Shown one piece after another: positions 49,825-59,995 of a stretch of 64,000 nt of DNA (position 1 is the stretch's first letter; each line of letters begins with the position of its first letter). A program made the position numbers and the translations under genes. The DNA lies in contig CM060924.1 in assembly GCA_030737875.1 (NCBI GenBank), forward strand, positions 153,010,197 through 153,074,196. The letters are read 5' to 3'. The notes beneath the pieces are model-generated. The model was not told the origin of the DNA. It saw only the letters and a program-made list of their open reading frames with translations, and did not search any database. Origin of the DNA: Allium sativum (Eukaryota > Streptophyta > Magnoliopsida > Asparagales > Amaryllidaceae).

Positions 49825-49985
49825 ATACGCGAAGCGCGAGCCGTGATCATGCGTGAAGCGCATGCCATCATCACGCGCAAAGCGCGTGCCTTGATTACGC
49901 GCGAAGCGCGTGCCATCATCACGTGCGAAGCGCGTGCCGTTACGCTCTTTGCGCGAAGCGCATGCCGTTACGACCACGCGCGTGC
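49825..49985. repeat. 24 bp tandem array of GCGCGAAGCGCG mini-hairpins
   Basis: Six units of about 24 bp of the form GCGCGAAGCGCGTGCCATCA followed by TCAC. Each core GCGC-GAA-GCGC can fold on itself; GCGAAGC is known as an unusually stable DNA mini-hairpin. The array is far GC-richer than its surroundings. Confidence 0.9.
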
Positions 49986-50049
49986 AAACTACAACACCCC
50001 GTACTCTATGCTCCCGTGCAAACTACAACACCCCGTACTCTATGCTTCC
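49982..50049. repeat. 34 bp direct tandem duplication before the Helitron hairpin
   Basis: Two copies of a unit starting GTGCAAACTACAACACCCCG and ending CTATGCT(C/T)CC, leading straight into the terminal hairpin at 50048. Confidence 0.92.
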
Positions 50050-50072
50050 GTGCAACGCACGGGTTTCCACTC

Positions 50073-50077
<5 letters not shown>

Positions 50078-50120
<43 letters not shown>
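50078..50120. repeat. (TA)n microsatellite
   Basis: About 21 TA repeats following GTGTG. Confidence 0.95.
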
Positions 50121-50123
<3 letters not shown>

Positions 50124-50629
50124 AATCTGTATATCAATTGACATTAAAGATTCATCTTTTTCATAGAAATCTACCATATAAATAACACTTTTTTTTTTCA
50201 CTTTCCTTAAGTCGTTTCACCTGAAATTCTGCGCTAAGTGAAAAGATGGGTATGACACTGTAATTGATGATGGAAAACCAACTTATATGCATAAAGGGAA
50301 GAGATGAGTATGAAATTTTACAATTAATCGATGATGGATATCAACTTCAATCCATCAAGGGAGGAAATGGTTGCTTTCAGGTATACCAATTTTTAAGTTA
50401 ACTTTTAGTTACTTTAGTGATATACAGGTATGGCTACATGGGTGCCACAACTATCAGTAAACTATGATAAAAGTATTATAAAATGCATATTGAAATCTAT
50501 GGCGTTTACGAAATAATATTAAAGAATGCGCATCCATGTATATATTACAGGAATTATGGATTATTCTTGCAGCCTACCTGAAATATCTATATGATTATAA
50601 TTTTTTTCTACTGCATTTGTTACGATGTA
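50121..50629 (+). other. Sequence before the HSP20 relic, one exon-like scrap
   Basis: 50292-50383 reads RDEYEILQLIDDGYQLQSIK then GGNGCFQ, before CAG|GTATAC. The family was not recognised. Confidence 0.3.
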
Positions 50630-50969
50630 ATCATAGATCCATGGGTGCAGTATGACTCCAGAGGCTCATATATTTAATGCAGACATGTCAGGACTAAACG
50701 AAGATGTGAAGGTTGAAGTGGAGAAAGTAAACGTGGTACAGGTAAGTGGCAACAGGAATACGGAGTAGAAAGAGAAGAAAGATAAATGGAATAGGGACCG
50801 AAAGGAGTAGCGGTAAGTGTTTATGAAGGTTTATACTGCTGAAAATGCAAAGAGGAATGGAGTGAAGGCAATTATAGAGCTAACATCCGCTGTGTCAAAT
50901 GTGGAAGTGAAGAAACCTGAGGTTAATAGTTTTTCCAGATTGACGGCTAAAGGTGCTGTCTACATTTAG
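50630..50969 (+). pseudogene. Class I small heat-shock protein (HSP20), degenerate
   Basis: From 50652 the plus strand reads [20 protein letters not shown], then [18 protein letters not shown], stop, KEKKDKWNRD. A shift follows to RSSGKCL*RF and another to YTAENAKRNGVKA, ending with NVEVKKPEV. This follows the plant cytosolic class I HSP20 alpha-crystallin domain in order (TPEAH..KAD.PGL..E.VKVEVE, VLQISGER, EEK.DKWHR, RSSGKF.RRF, PENAK...VKA, VEVKKPEVK). The three stops and two frameshifts make it non-functional. Family members are cytosolic chaperones that hold unfolding proteins. The N-terminal arm is missing. It lies between the two Helitron-like units. Confidence 0.85.
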
Positions 50970-51174
50970 AGTCCAAGCTATGAATTTTAATTCTCTTAAG
51001 CTTTATGTCATAAATCTGCAATTCTAAAGGCATTTTCTAATGTTTAGATGTCAATATTCTGAATCATTTCATAAAGAGATGAATTTATTGCAATTGATAT
51101 AAAATGAATGCTACTTGGGAAAGTCTAGACGTTAATTGTCTGCCCATTGCAATCTAAAATACCCTTCCGACTAC

Positions 51175-53140
51175 TCTATTATATAATTCCCTAGGTCTTA
51201 CACCTTCAAAACTTATTAGTGATTCGGCTTCAAACCGTGCTCTTAGGTAATTTTGTAATATCTGGGGGCCTTTTATTCTTTATGAACATAGTCTGAGAGT
51301 TGCTTTTTGTTAATGTTTCGCATAAATGTCTGGGTGGTTTCATTTTAAAATAAAATTTTATGTGAAGTCTTTTTAATTTGTCTATACATCTTTGTTTCTT
51401 TTCATGGTTTCCTTGGTCCGTATGGGTTGTCATATATGTTCTAAGTGCTTCTTAATAGACAAACGCGAATTTTCTTTTAACGTGCATCCATGGACAATAG
51501 TATAAATCAACAAAGATTTTAACTTCGTGACAACATGTACGCCTCAAAGTGAAAAGTTCACATGAAGAAATATAGCAATTTCGATTATTGCAATTTTCTT
51601 TTCATATTTTAAACTAAAGTCAAGGAATATATAATGTAACTGCAATTGGGTTCTAATTCTGTGGATGATGAGATGCCAAAAATATATTGCCCTCCTACCC
51701 AATTAGGACCACTTGAACAAGTTTTTCGGTCCAGTTTTCTTCAAATTTAATTATTTAACTAAGACAGCTTTTCGAATTAGTTTAGCTCTTACAGTTAACA
51801 TATTACAATGACAAATCGTTCCACATATTGGAATACATTTGCTAGAACATGTATTTACTCAAGTCCATTTATATGTACCACTATCACAAGGAATTTCAGC
51901 AGCGACAACAACAAAGATTTTTGTTAAAAATGGAAAACTACTGCTAAAATAAAGTACTCACACTAAAAATATCGTCTTCAAGGATGTTATATTAATGTGC
52001 TTTCATATTTTGAACTGGTTTACTTTTGTAATCAGTAATGCATGTTATTTCAGTTACACAATTACCCTTTTACTCTTGCTGCACTTAGGTTGATGATTTG
52101 CTTTCCACTTATCAAATATGTTATTATTTCAAAAATCATGATTCATTCATCATAACATAATTCCCTACAACTCAATCATCATGATATTCTCACATTCATT
52201 TATTCTACTCACATTGAACCTTTGGTTTTATACTTGGTTGAATCCTTTTAACCTTTTTAAATACCCATTTAAAAAATAAAAACATTTTTTGACTCGATCA
52301 TCTGCTACTTGATTTGTGAAGTTGTCGATGTCATATTGCCTTAATATCAATTTCTTTAGCTTTAATTGATTATATGTTTGTTGTTTGGTTTGCAACTTAT
52401 TACATTTTAAATGTGATTAATATATGATGATAATTCGGAAATTTGACCTTAAAATGCAAAAGTAATAAGAAACACCATCACAACACCACCATACCTAATA
52501 TTTCCTCACCTATTTGTTTGCATATGCGATACGCATGTTGAAAGATGAGCTAACAAAAACACCACTGACCACACATACTAATAAAAACAACAACAACATA
52601 CATATCACATACGTATATTTATGTACATAAATAATAATAACAAGGTTAATTTGTAAATTAATTATAACCATTTATATACATAAACAATAAATTTATCATA
52701 CACAATGTTACAAAATTCTACTTTTAACTTCAAATAACTCCGCATTAAAATCTCTGTAATCTTTTATAAAATCATTCTCAAGTTGTTCATATTATTTATT
52801 CTTATGTCAATATATTTTTACTAAATACATATTTTTAAATTTAACATATCTAAAAAAATAAGTTAAATAATATTTGTTAACTCATCTAAAATTATTACAA
52901 TATGTTAATTTCAAAAAGAATACTTGCTCATAACACTAAGAATAATAAAATTATTGTATTACTTAAAAGAAATATAAGTTACATGACACATATCATGTAT
53001 AAACAACAACAATAATTTATATTATACTTATTTTGACGAATTCATTATATATTGTATAATAAAGTTTTGGTTTTAACATCAAAATTTTAAAATTTATATT
53101 TTATAATATTATCGTGTGCAACGCACGGGTTACACACTAG
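51175..53140 (+). mobile_element. Helitron-like unit 2, clear 3' end
   Basis: Ends GTGC-AAC-GCAC hairpin (53116-53126), 10 bases, then CACTAG (CTAG at 53137-53140) followed by T, the classical Helitron 3' terminus. The proposed start TCTATTATATAATTCCCTAG (51175) resembles the unit 1 start, but is preceded by C rather than A. The interior is AT-rich and non-coding. If the start is instead 47267, the element is 5874 bp and has captured the HSP20 relic. Confidence 0.6.
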
Positions 53141-54104
53141 TTTTATTATAATTGTTATGAGCCTTTCATCTTTTAGGGTTGACGTTGTCCAAATTGAGTA
53201 CATGAATGAAAACAAAGAACAAAAGATTATTGTTATGCATCGACTAGTTACTCATTATTAAATCAAGCTTTCTATTGGAAGAAATATCAACAACGACAAA
53301 GTCTAAAGTTTAATTTATTATTATTATTATTAACAAAGGAATTTTTAGGTGATTTATTTAAATAATGTAACTCAATAATCATTAATAAATGTACATTTAT
53401 TCTTGCATTTTTCATTTTTTAATTAAAATATTCACAAATATGATATATGCTTTGAGCAGATGTTTGTTTGGTTTTTCCTTTTGTTTTTGAAATTCAATAA
53501 TAATTTAGAACTATAAAGAAACACAATATTAAATGTATATTGATGTTGACTGATATATATATGTGTGTGTGTAGGAGCCCGAATAACAAAAAGTAAAGAT
53601 GGTAGCTTATATGCAGGAACCCTGAAAAGAAACCCAACAATTATGCAGTCCTATCATTTTTGTCTACACAAAGCATGAGGATTGTCCTTCTTGGTTCTCA
53701 AATCTTGCTCTATCGAACTGGGCCAAGTTTAGTGTCTGTTGTAGACTAAGATGAATGCATGATGAAGTTTGAAAGAAATTATTTCCAACAGCATATATGT
53801 GCCCGTGTGCTCATTGGATCGAAAAATCTAGAACCCAGAAAAGGGGTCAGGTTCTTTGTTGGAAGTTTCCTAAGTAGTATGTGCTTTCATATCTTTTCAT
53901 GATGAAGACAAAGTTGGGTTCTTCCAGATCATCAAAAGTTACACCACCTTGTATTTTATGGAAAGAATTGCTTAAACAGCCATGGAAAAGGAAATGATGA
54001 GCATAAGGAAATTCTGTTAGAGGGAATATAGATACTGTAACTGAAGAAAATAACCTCCTGAATAAAAATCCCACTAAAAACAAAAATGTTTCTGTTGAAC
54101 TCGT
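53141..54104. other. Sequence upstream of the HD-ZIP relic
   Basis: AT-rich to about 53570. From 53600 the complexity rises and may include decayed upstream exons of the HD-ZIP relic (for example GKGNDEHKEILLEG at about 53983, plus strand). Nothing was confirmed. Confidence 0.35.
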
Positions 54105-54890
54105 CATTCTAAAGAGCTGATTCAAGACCTTGAAGCTCTGTTTAGGGAATGTCCTTGTCCTGATGAAAAACAAAGGATCGAGCTTTGCAGGGAAATTTCC
54201 TTGGATCAAATGCAAATTAAATTTTGGTTTCAGAATCGCTGCTCACGACTCAAGTTTATAGGTCTACTTACTGTTAGTCCAAAACCGTCTTTACTGGATA
54301 TTTCAATGAAGGCAAAGGAAGAGCTTCTTAAAATAATGCAAATGGGTGAGTTCCTATGTATTAATGATATTGGCAGCGGGAAATAGAATAAGACCTGCAT
54401 GCACGTTTTTCCTTGATGCATTGCAGAAAAACCCGTTGAGTTATGTTTATGAGGCCACTAGAGATACGGGCATATTGACTATCAGTTGCATGAAACTGGT
54501 CGAAATTCCCATGAATACTAAACAATGGGTTGAAATGTTTCTTAGCATGTTCACAAGTGCTACAATCATCAATATGGTCACTGGCAGTGCTGATGTGCAC
54601 TTCAGATGTATTATTACATCTGGATATCGTACTCTTTTTAGACGAATGCGTAGTTTCGCGAAGTTTCAAATCCTTTCACCAATTGTTCCTCTTCGTGTTG
54701 TTGGCTTTCTTAGATATTCCAAGAAGCTTGGAGGAGTTTGGATGGTGGTTGATGTGCTTGTAAATGGAGCATTTCAGTCTGATATCAGCTGTAGGAACTT
54801 CCCTGGCGTGTTCTTATTCAAGATATGCATACCGGTTACTCCAAGCAAATGATAATTGTGAGATATGATGAAATGCAGAGGAAGTTATAA
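54105..54890 (+). pseudogene. HD-ZIP class IV homeodomain-START transcription factor, broken
   Basis: The third-helix half of a homeodomain reads [20 protein letters not shown] then [17 protein letters not shown] (54117-54257); the family pattern ends KFWFQNRRTQMK. The leucine zipper is missing. The START-domain entry follows ([18 protein letters not shown], about 54291-54340). A second exon, in another frame from about 54424, reads SYVYEATRDTGILTISCMKL, TKQWVEMF, LSPIVPLRVVGFLRYSKKLG and GVWMVVDV. A final frameshift moves to LIQDMHTGYSK (about 54812). The family (GL2/ATML1/ANL2 type) acts in the nucleus in epidermal fate. Loss of the zipper, frameshifts and stops show it is dead. Confidence 0.88.
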
Positions 54891-56041
54891 CGGAAACATC
54901 AAGTCTGAAACGTTGAGATTTGTGCTTGTAGCCAAAGTGGAAGCTTCTCGTATATTAATTTAGACACCAATCATACAGAATCTTGAAGCACTTACTGGTT
55001 TTCATAAACTTGATTATTATTTGGGTGCATATGTAGAATGTAATGAAACGTTAAATGCAATTATTATCAATGCATTAGCTTTAATATATTTAAAGTTTGG
55101 TTATCTAGACGGTTTGTAAATAGAGATTAAGGATGTATCATGTTATCAATAATATTCGAAAATTTCTTTCCTGCAAAAATAAAAATAAAAAAAATAATAA
55201 TAATATATATCTATGTGCTTATGATTGATTCGTATCAATACATTTATAGCAAATCCTCAGTGTCAAGCTAGCTTGCATTTGCAAACCTTAGTGTAACTGA
55301 ATTTGCACCTTTACAATTACTTTAATTTTTTTTAAAACAAGCTAGATAAATTTTTTGATTAAACTCATAATTAAGAAAGAAAAAAAATTAAAAAATATTT
55401 TTTTTCTGTTGTTATGTAACTTAAAGGTCGGTTTTCTCCACCGTCGTATGGTAATACTAGTAAAATCTAGCATATTTCAAGTTCGACAAATAAAACCCGT
55501 CTTCCATTTAATTGGTTTCAATTGTAGAGAATATCAATTATATTTGACTGGTCTTTAACTCCTTAATTTCACTTCGATTGACTCGTATTTTATTTGTTAA
55601 ATTAATATTTTAATTTTAGTGCTTAAAATCAATTTCAAATCAACTTGCTCTTCGCTTGTCCTCCAACAATGTTGATAGGAAAAAGAACATTATCATTGAA
55701 GCAGGAATGAAATGCATCACCTATTTTTACATGTATTTTTTGTTCTTTTGGATATTTTTTTACTTGAAGATGACGTGCATTTACATTCCCACCTAATCAT
55801 GCTTTCAATATGATTGTCATGGAAGCTTATGCATTATCAACAATGAATTAATAGTACAAAAGCAAAACAACTGGGAATCACATACACAAACTAGCAATTC
55901 AAAATCATAGTTAAGTTGACCTGACCTCACACAAGCAAAAAATTTGCAAAAACTATTAACCACAAAAAATGTTAAATCATAACAAAGTCTCCATAAAAAA
56001 ACAACAGTAAATTTTGTTAGAAAATAAAAGAAAAACATAAG

Positions 56042-56046
<5 letters not shown>
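54891..56046. other. No gene seen
   Basis: AT-rich sequence with short frames. Confidence 0.45.

Positions 56047-56074
<28 letters not shown>
56047..56074. repeat. (GA)n microsatellite
   Basis: About 14 AG repeats directly beyond the truncated 3' end of the Copia polyprotein. Confidence 0.95.
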
Positions 56075-56077
<3 letters not shown>

Positions 56078-56094
56078 ATTATTCATTCAGATGT

Positions 56095-57600
56095 GTTTAA
56101 AACATACACCCTTGATATATCTTTCTTGAATCTGAGCTACGCATGTGGCATTGTCTTCATAAATGATGGTTGATCTTTCTGTTATTGAGGAAAGTTGACA
56201 TGTGTTTCGAATATGTTCGATTAATGATCTTAATCAAATACATTCTCGACTTGCTTCATGTAGTGCTAGTATTTCAGAATGATTGGATGATGTTGCTACC
56301 AATGTTTGCTTTGTAGATCTCCATGAAATAGCTGCATTGGTGTTAGTAAACACATATCCAGTTTGTGATCTTGCTTTATGTGGATCAGAAAGGTAACCTG
56401 CATCAGCATAACCAACTAGAATCGGATTATTGCCTATGTTAGAATAAAACAAGCCTAAATCTGTGGTTCCATGCAGATATATCATGACATGTTTTACGCC
56501 ATTCCAGTGTCTTTTAGTTGGTGTAGAACTATATCTTGCTAGAAGATTGACTGAAAATGCAATATCTGGTCTCGTGCATTGGGCTAAATGTAACAATGCG
56601 CCAAGTGCACTGAGATATGGTACTTCTGGACCAAGTATATTTTCATCATCTTCTTTTGGTCGGTAAGGGTCCCTTTTAATATCTAGTGATCTAACAACCA
56701 TAGGCGTACTAAGTGGATATGCTTTATCCATTTGAAAACGCTTCAGGATTTTCTCATTGTAATTTGATTGATGAATTAATATGCCATTTTTACTGTGCTC
56801 AATCTGCAGACCAAGACATTATTTGGTTTTGCCAAGATCTTTCATTTCAAATTCCTGTTTCAGGTAATCTATTATTTCATTAATCTCTTCAGGAGTTCCA
56901 ATCAAATTTATATCATCAACATATACCGCTACAATAACAAATCCCTTTACCTATTTCTTTATAAAGACACATGGACAAATGAGATTGTTTTTATACCCGA
57001 CCTTTACCCAATATTCACTAAGACGGTTATACCACATTCTTCCGGATTATTTCAAAGTGATCTTCTCAATTTTAATGAGTACATTAACTTTGATTTTGCT
57101 TCAGGCAATTTATGTCCATCTGGTATTTTGATGTAAATATCGGTATCTAATTCACCTTATAGATAAGCAGTCACAACATTTGTCAATCTTATATCAAGCT
57201 TCTCAGAAACTACAAGGCTTATTAAATATCGAAATGTTATGACATCCATAACAGGAGAGTATGTTTCTTTAAAGTCAAAACCCGGTCTCTGCAGGAAACC
57301 TTGTGCAACAAGTCGTGCCTTATATCTCACAACTTAATTTTTATTGTTTCGTTTTCTAATGAATACCCATTTGTAACCGACTGGTTTGACAACTTCTAGT
57401 GTTTTCTCTATTGGTCCAAATACACCATGTTTTTGAAGTGAATCTAGCTCAACCTGAATAGCATTTTCCACTTTGGCTAATCATGTCTTTTTCGACATTT
57501 ATTTATGCTAGTTAGTTCATTATCATTATTCTCATTATAGTCATGACTTTCAGTTATTTCAGTAGAATGAGAATACGTCATCAATTGTTATTTTACTTCG
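56095..57600 (-). pseudogene. Copia reverse transcriptase and RNase H
   Basis: The reverse transcriptase pieces are FDFKETYSPVMDVITFRYLI (about 57280), DTDIYIKIPDGHKLPEA and VAVYVDDINLIGTPEE (about 56920), which keeps the catalytic YVDD. QEFEMKDLGKTK and the RNase H-type domain follow (HLAQCTRPDIAFSVNLLARY, YADAGYLSDPHKARSQTGYV, TLVATSSNHSEILALHEASR, IIYEDNATCVAQI). Frameshifts lie at about 57000-57150 and stops throughout, including one after EASRECI. The 165-codon frame at 56234-56731 is the longest intact piece. Confidence 0.9.
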
Positions 57601-57603
57601 ATC

Positions 57604-58056
57604 CTACATTTCTCCATAATTCGTATAGAATATTGAGGTCTCATTATTATTAGGTACTGTGTTGTTTTCGGAAGATTCTATTTCTTCTGGGATAATAGTT
57701 CCTTCACTGATTTTAGGAGAATTCGAATTTTCTTTTGAGTTATCCTTTGGATCATTTATAACCTCTTCGGGAGGTTTGCTCAATGATGATTTTTCATTAG
57801 ACTTTCTTTTTCTAGGCGCCAAGTTTTTTGAACCTGTCGGTCTTCCACGTTTTTATCTAGCTTTAAATTTATTTACTGCTATTGGTCCTTCGGGGATTTC
57901 AATTCTAGCTGGTGTGTTTGCTATTGGAATATGAGATTTAGTTATTTTTGCAGCATCAGTAAATGCATCTGGCATTTGATTTGCAATATTTTGAATATGC
58001 AAATATTTTTGTACCTTGTATTGACATTGCTTGGTACGTGGATCCAAATGAAACAT
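57604..58056 (-). pseudogene. Copia linker between integrase and reverse transcriptase
   Basis: Minus-strand frames contain HLDPRTKQCQYKVQKYLHIQ and FTDAAKITKSHIPIANTPAR, then KARxKRGRPTGSK and a Glu/Ser/Asn-rich stretch. This is the usual low-complexity linker of Tork-type polyproteins. Confidence 0.7.
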
Positions 58057-58416
58057 AGAGGGATTATTTCATGAAATTTCACACCGTTCTACTGGAACGG
58101 TCTTTTCTCCCCCTAACGGCGGGAAATTTGACTCATGAAATTTGCAATCTGCAAATTTTCCAGTAAAGACATCACTCGTACGAGTTTTAAGATAACGAAT
58201 TATCGAAGGTGAGACAAATCCCACATAAATTCCGAACCTTCTTTAAGGACCCATTTTAGTACGAAGTGGGGGACTAATGGGTACATGCACAACGCAACCA
58301 AATTTTCGTAGATGCGAAATATTTGGTTGGGATCCAGTTAAAAGTTGTGATAGAGAAAACTGATGATAAGTCGTTGGTCTAATTTTAATCAATTTGGATG
58401 CTTGCAAAATTGCATG

Positions 58417-59040
58417 TCAGCAAGTTGTAACAGGCAACTTTGATTGCATAAGCAATGGTCTTGCAATAAGTTGCAAACGCTTAATCAATGATTCTGCTAG
58501 ACCATTTTGAGTGTGAACATGAGTTACTTGATCTTCAACTTCAATTTCCAGTGATAAATAATAATCTTCAAATAATTGAGAAGTAAATTCTCCTACATTA
58601 TCTAGTCGGATAGATTTAATTTGATGATCCGGGATGTGTGCTCTTAATTTAACTAATTGAGCAAGTAATTTGGCAAATGCCATATTTCTTGTAGAAAGAA
58701 AACATACGTGTGACCAACGAGTTAATGCATCAATTAATACCATAAAATATATAAATGGTCCACAAGCAGGATGAATTGTACCAAATATATCACCTTGAAT
58801 TCTTTGCAAAAATGCTGGAGATTCATAAATGATTTACTGTATGAAGGTCGAGTAATTAATTTTCCTTGTGCACATGAGGTACACATGTAATCACTTGGTA
58901 AATTCAACTAATTTGATAAATCATTCTCAATTGAGTTTTTAGCAATTTTACGCATCATAGTTGATCTAGGATGACCTAAACGATCATGCCAAAGAATAAA
59001 CTTTTTTGTATCCGTGAGCTTCTGACTCATGTTCACAAAA
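58417..59040 (-). pseudogene. Copia integrase (pre-integrase zinc region plus catalytic core)
   Basis: The pre-integrase region (about 59000-58850) retains LGHPRSTMMRKIAKNS and CTSCAQGK, the His/Cys zinc region. The core (58809-58417) retains the acidic triad: QGDIFG, KSIRLDNVGEF and NGLAES. A stop/frameshift separates the two parts and the core frame ends early. Confidence 0.85.
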
Positions 59041-59101
59041 TGAGGTTCGACTATGCCAATTTTGGTAAAGTATAATCCAGTTGAAATTGTACCAAATTTT
59101 T

Positions 59102-59452
59102 CTATAATAAGCTTCTGGCTTTTAATTTTAGAAATAACACAAAGATATTCTTTGTTGTTTTCATTATAGTTTCAATATGGTAGCCATTCATTCTTATATC
59201 TTTAAATCTAAGCAGATTTCTTTTAGAATTGTTTGAATATAGTGCATTTTGAATGAATATATGTGTACCACTTGGTAACACTATATGGGCTCTTACGGAC
59301 CCTTCAATTATATTGGTTGAACCAACTATATTTAAAACTTTATATGAAATATTTTCATATAATTCTAAGAAAAACTTCGGGTTTTTCAAAATCGTATGAG
59401 TGGTTCCACTATCAACCAAACATATATCATCACTTAAACACTGTCGATCCAT
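59102..59452 (-). pseudogene. Copia protease
   Basis: Reads DDICLVDSGTTHTILKN, with the retropepsin-type Asp-Ser-Gly active site, then GSVRAHIVLPSGTHIFIQNA and YSNNSKRNLLRFKDI. It is separated from gag by stops. Confidence 0.85.
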
Positions 59453-59667
59453 ACCTTAAGAATTAAAAACAATACAGCTAGTCAATAACAGAAATAACTT
59501 ATAAATATAAACAAATGTCCAAGAGAATAAACAAATTATCAAATTCCAACACTACACATTATTTCTGCAGCTCCATAAGAATGAACTAAAAAAATAAACA
59601 AAAGTTTCAAACTAATGCATGCTAAAATGAAATGAAACAAAACAAAAATCGCATAATAAGTTTCAGG

Positions 59668-59995
59668 CTACTTATTGGTTAGTTCGGTCATGTCTTCGAA
59701 TATTGCATTCAAATTTTCATCACTAAATAAATTTCCATCATAATCTTCAAAGAAATCATCTAACTTCAAGTCAGTATTTTCGGACAATCCCTCGGTATTG
59801 TTTGTCTCGATATTTTTTGATTTATGATATTCTTCTACTATTTTCTTTGATGATCTGCAAGTACGTGACCGATGACCAGTGCGCCCACATCTGTAGCAAA
59901 TTTCCTCATAATGCTTTTTATTTTCTACAGCTGTATTATTGCTATTTTCAGGCTCATTTTTCATCTACTGCTTTTTAAAATTAGTAGCTTTGTTG
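59668..59995 (-). pseudogene. Copia gag, C-terminal part with CCHC zinc knuckle
   Basis: Reads CYRCGRTGHRSRTC, the CX2CX4HX4C knuckle that binds genomic RNA, followed by SSKKIVEEYHKSKN and an acidic tail. Upstream, VFNKATNFKKQ is in the same frame but separated by a TAG stop. The main gag capsid domain is absent. Confidence 0.85.

Larger units (their letters stand above)
47267..50076 (+). mobile_element. Helitron-like unit 1 (5' end clear, 3' end approximate)
   Basis: Begins TCTATATAATAAAATTCCCC after an A, the usual 5' form of plant Helitrons. Near 50048-50062 is the hairpin CCGTGC-AAC-GCACGG, and 10 bases on comes CTCG instead of the normal CTAG/CTAA, so the exact end is unsure. No Rep/helicase frame is present, so it is non-autonomous. 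Alternatively the true end is at 53140 and this is one element of 5.9 kb. Confidence 0.55.
56095..59995 (-). mobile_element. Decayed Copia (Tork-like) retrotransposon, LTRs not found
   Basis: On the minus strand the order is gag zinc knuckle, protease, integrase, reverse transcriptase, RNase H, which is the Copia order. Motif wording (HVHTQNGLAESLIKRLQLIA, DKAYPLSTPMVVRSLD, YADAGYLSDPHKARSQTGYV) matches Tork-lineage plant elements. Many stops and frameshifts occur. The N-terminal gag is lost beyond 59995 and the RNase H end is cut at about 56095, so neither LTR is attached. Confidence 0.9.

Noticed and set aside
49696..50185. Overlapping frames of 72-156 codons over the hairpin array and TA repeat
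   Set aside because: They encode only repeat-derived runs (alternating Tyr-Ile from TATATA and Arg-Glu-Ala from the GCGAAGC array).
53847..54215. 122-codon minus-strand frame opposite the HD-ZIP relic
   Set aside because: It overlaps the plus-strand homeodomain similarity antisense. No family was recognised; most likely a shadow.
54361..54669. 102-codon minus-strand frame in the START region
   Set aside because: Antisense shadow of the plus-strand START-domain similarity.
59541..59560. CACTAC-containing sequence as a left CACTA terminus
   Set aside because: The sequence after CACTAC does not match the CAACAAAATATGATA terminus at 61981, and it lies within Copia-derived sequence.
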